Part shown: positions 46,390 through 48,386 of the stretch, piece after piece
Layout of the letters: each line of letters begins with the position of its first letter
Numbering within the stretch: position 1 is the first letter of the stretch
Source: Bacteroidaceae bacterium
Lineage (GTDB): Bacteria > Bacteroidota > Bacteroidia > Bacteroidales > Bacteroidaceae
Reading direction: 5' to 3'
Assembly (NCBI GenBank): GCA_024401305.1
Contig: JAKSLI010000021.1
Coordinates: 1 to 48,386 of the forward strand
DNA length: 48,386 nt
Position numbers and translations under genes: made by a program
The notes under the pieces: model-generated
Database searches by the model: none
Seen by the model: the letters and a program-made list of their open reading frames with translations, nothing else
Told to the model about the DNA's origin: nothing

Positions 46390-48386
46390 ATGGAAAGTTC
46401 TCATAGCCAAATAGTTTCCCTAATCTGGAACATAGCAGATGACGTACTCCGTGATGTGTTCCTTCGCGGACAATACCGTGATGTCATCCTTCCAATGGTA
46501 GTACTACGCCGACTTGACGCTCTCCTCGAACCTACCAAGGAAGAGGTGGAGGAAGAAATCAAGGAGAATGGTGGTCTTGATGGTCTTGACGAAGGTATTC
46601 TGACAGATATAACAGGACTTACATACTTCAATACAAGCAAGTGGACATTGAATCGCCTCAAATCACAGGCCACGGACAACAATGATCTTCTCTATAATAA
46701 TTTCGTTGAATATCTGAACGGTTATAGTGAGAATGTTCGTGATGTCCTGAAGAACTTCGAGTATTACAATAAGGCTCGTAAGTTGGCTGACAACGACCGT
46801 TTGCTTTCAATCATCGAGCGTATTACAGATCCTCGTATCAATCTCACCGACAAAGACGCAACCGATCCTGACGGTCTTCTCCTCCCAGCCCTCACCAATG
46901 TTGGTATGGGAACAATCTTCGAGGAATTGCTCCGTAGGTTCAACGAAGAGAATAACGAGGAGGCTGGTGAACACTTTACGCCTCGTGATGCAATCTCACT
47001 ACTTGCACACCTTATCTTTGAGCCAGTAAAGGACAATCTGCCAAAGATTATCTCCCTTTATGACCCTGCATGTGGTTCTGGCGGTATGCTGACGGAAGGT
47101 CGTGAATATCTCCTTGGCATTGGCGTAAAGAATAGTGCCATTCAGTTGTCTGGAACAGAAATAAACCCTGAGACATACGCTATCTGTAAGTCAGACCTTA
47201 TCATCAAAGGTGTAGATCCAAGCGGTATGCACTTAGGCAATACCATTACAGACAACAACTTTGCAGACAAGTCTTTCGGCTATATGCTCACCAATCCTCC
47301 TTACGGAAAATCATGGAAGACCGACAAGGAGAAGATATACCATGACAAGGCTCTCCTTGACAGCCGCTTCGAGCTTTCCCTCACCAACTTTGCAGGAGAA
47401 GAGGAGGTCTTGGACAGCACACCTCGTACATCAGACGGACAGCTTCTGTTTATCCTGGAGGAGGTAGATAAGATGAAGCCCCTGGAATATCAGCCACAAG
47501 GTTCACGAGTAGCTTCCATTCATAACGGTTCATCATTGTTCACCGGTGACGCTGGTAGCGGCGAGAGCAATATTCGCCGTTATCTTATCGAGAACGACCT
47601 TGTAGATGCCATCATCCAGCTGCCAAACAATATATTCTACAACACAGGTATCTCAACCTACGTCTGGATTCTCACAAACAAGAAAGCGGACAATCGCAAG
47701 GGCAAGGTTCAGCTCATAGACGCATCACAGGCATTCGAGAAGCTGAGAAAGAATCAAGGTTCCCGAAACTGCACCATCACAGAGCTGTATCGTGATGAAA
47801 TATTGAAGGTATATATGGACTTCATCGAACAGGAGGCTGACGACGAGCATAAGGTAACATCCAAGATATTCGACGGTGATGACTTCCGCTATTACAACGT
47901 CACTATCGAGCGTCCTCTTCGTCTTCGCAGTCAGTTCAACTCGCTCCTTATCGACGAAATGCTCTATGACAGCAGCGACCTCGAAATGAGCAAATGGCTG
48001 TACCAGAACTATGGAGAACGAGTTTTCGATGGACTTGACAGCGAGGTTCCTGCCATAAAGGAGTATCTGAACGAGAACGAAATAAAGATGACAGACAAGA
48101 AGTTGGCAAAACTTATCTCTGCAAAGGCATGGGAAGATCGTCGTTCTCTCCAAAATGCAGCCAAGGCTCTGATGAAGGCTATAGGCACAGAGGTGTTCAT
48201 GGACTTTAACGTGTTCAGCGAGAAGGTCACATCTACAGCAAAAGCTCTTAAACTCAGCGTAAAGGGTGCTGCCCTGAATAACATTGCTCGCGCCATGTCC
48301 GTTACAGACCCTGATGCTGCACCAGTCATCAAGAAGGAGCACAAGGCTAACAGCAAGGATATAGAGAAGCTGGAAGAAACCTTTGG
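46390..48386 (+). CDS. hsdM: type I restriction-modification methyltransferase subunit (3' end outside window)
   Basis: 665 residues are visible from ATG 46390 (MESSHSQIVSLIWNIADDVL); the frame stays open to the window edge. The helical N-terminal HsdM domain is followed by the N6-adenine methyltransferase fold, with DPACGSGGML (D225 onward) binding S-adenosylmethionine and NPPYGKSW (N302 onward) the catalytic loop. It should work with HsdS and HsdR, presumably encoded beyond the window. It starts 220 bp after the inverted-repeat element, downstream of a tRNA gene, a common place for acquired defence loci. Confidence 0.9.
   Translation, partial: MESSHSQIVSLIWNIADDVLRDVFLRGQYRDVILPMVVLRRLDALLEPTKEEVEEEIKENGGLDGLDEGILTDITGLTYFNTSKWTLNRLKSQATDNNDLLYNNFVEYLNGYSENVRDVLKNFEYYNKARKLADNDRLLSIIERITDPRINLTDKDATDPDGLLLPALTNVGMGTIFEELLRRFNEENNEEAGEHFTPRDAISLLAHLIFEPVKDNLPKIISLYDPACGSGGMLTEGREYLLGIGVKNSAIQLSGTEINPETYAICKSDLIIKGVDPSGMHLGNTITDNNFADKSFGYMLTNPPYGKSWKTDKEKIYHDKALLDSRFELSLTNFAGEEEVLDSTPRTSDGQLLFILEEVDKMKPLEYQPQGSRVASIHNGSSLFTGDAGSGESNIRRYLIENDLVDAIIQLPNNIFYNTGISTYVWILTNKKADNRKGKVQLIDASQAFEKLRKNQGSRNCTITELYRDEILKVYMDFIEQEADDEHKVTSKIFDGDDFRYYNVTIERPLRLRSQFNSLLIDEMLYDSSDLEMSKWLYQNYGERVFDGLDSEVPAIKEYLNENEIKMTDKKLAKLISAKAWEDRRSLQNAAKALMKAIGTEVFMDFNVFSEKVTSTAKALKLSVKGAALNNIARAMSVTDPDAAPVIKKEHKANSKDIEKLEETF

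Overview
The window looks like a chromosomal segment of a Prevotella-type member of the Bacteroidales. The evidence is the SusC/SusD carbohydrate-uptake pair, TonB-dependent receptors, repeated promoters of the Bacteroidetes form TTTG-N19-TAnnTTTG, short C-terminal tails on secreted enzymes, BT4734/VapE-type replication proteins, and the absence of Shine-Dalgarno-like sites at most starts. I did not identify a species.

Layout. 1-6076: housekeeping genes on the minus strand (2-oxoacid:ferredoxin oxidoreductase korA and the first codons of korB, the c-di-AMP cyclase cdaA, folP, and a secreted M6 protease overlapping folP). 6077-10614: folC, a BtuB-like TonB-dependent receptor and an HU-HIG DNA-binding protein, with a first copy of an inverted-repeat element (9704-10042). 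10684-19392: an accessory region with a BT4734-type primase domain plus VapE helicase pair, an unknown 409-residue protein, a candidate structured RNA leading into an M.EcoRI-like adenine methyltransferase that overlaps a DUF262-HNH nuclease gene, two toxin-antitoxin-like operons sharing an identical 53-bp promoter segment (one with a truncated PIN toxin), and a DMT exporter. 19417-24435: pectin depolymerisation (PL1 pectate lyase; GH28-GH105 fusion). 24615-28821: birA, slyD, aroC, an orphan small-RNA candidate and an NCS2 purine permease. 28859-43131: an arabinan utilisation locus (GH51 arabinofuranosidase, SusC, SusD, a three-module surface lipoprotein, two GH43 enzymes). 43305-48386: a periplasmic cyclophilin, manC, tRNA-Leu(CAA), a second copy of the inverted-repeat element, and the start of a type I R-M hsdM.

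How it works together. The pectin and arabinan genes form a natural chain: PL1 and GH28 cut the galacturonan backbone, GH105 removes unsaturated galacturonyl ends, the GH43 enzymes cut arabinan side chains, SusC/D and the surface lipoprotein bind and import, and GH51 releases arabinose. The surface lipoprotein and the second GH43 share an aromatic-rich module that I do not recognise.

The observations most worth following are: (1) the roughly 310-nt hairpin-rich leader and the methyltransferase/DUF262-HNH pair it precedes; (2) two non-coding composite elements with matching 28-bp terminal inverted repeats and internal 12-bp repeat arrays capped by GC hairpins; (3) nine microrepeat arrays in gene junctions, all of exactly 7-bp period but of different sequence, each unit carrying a stop codon, so three units stop every frame; (4) palindromic repeats inserted in frame in the TonB receptor; (5) a stand-alone sRNA candidate after aroC. 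No CRISPR array, rRNA or intact insertion sequence was seen.
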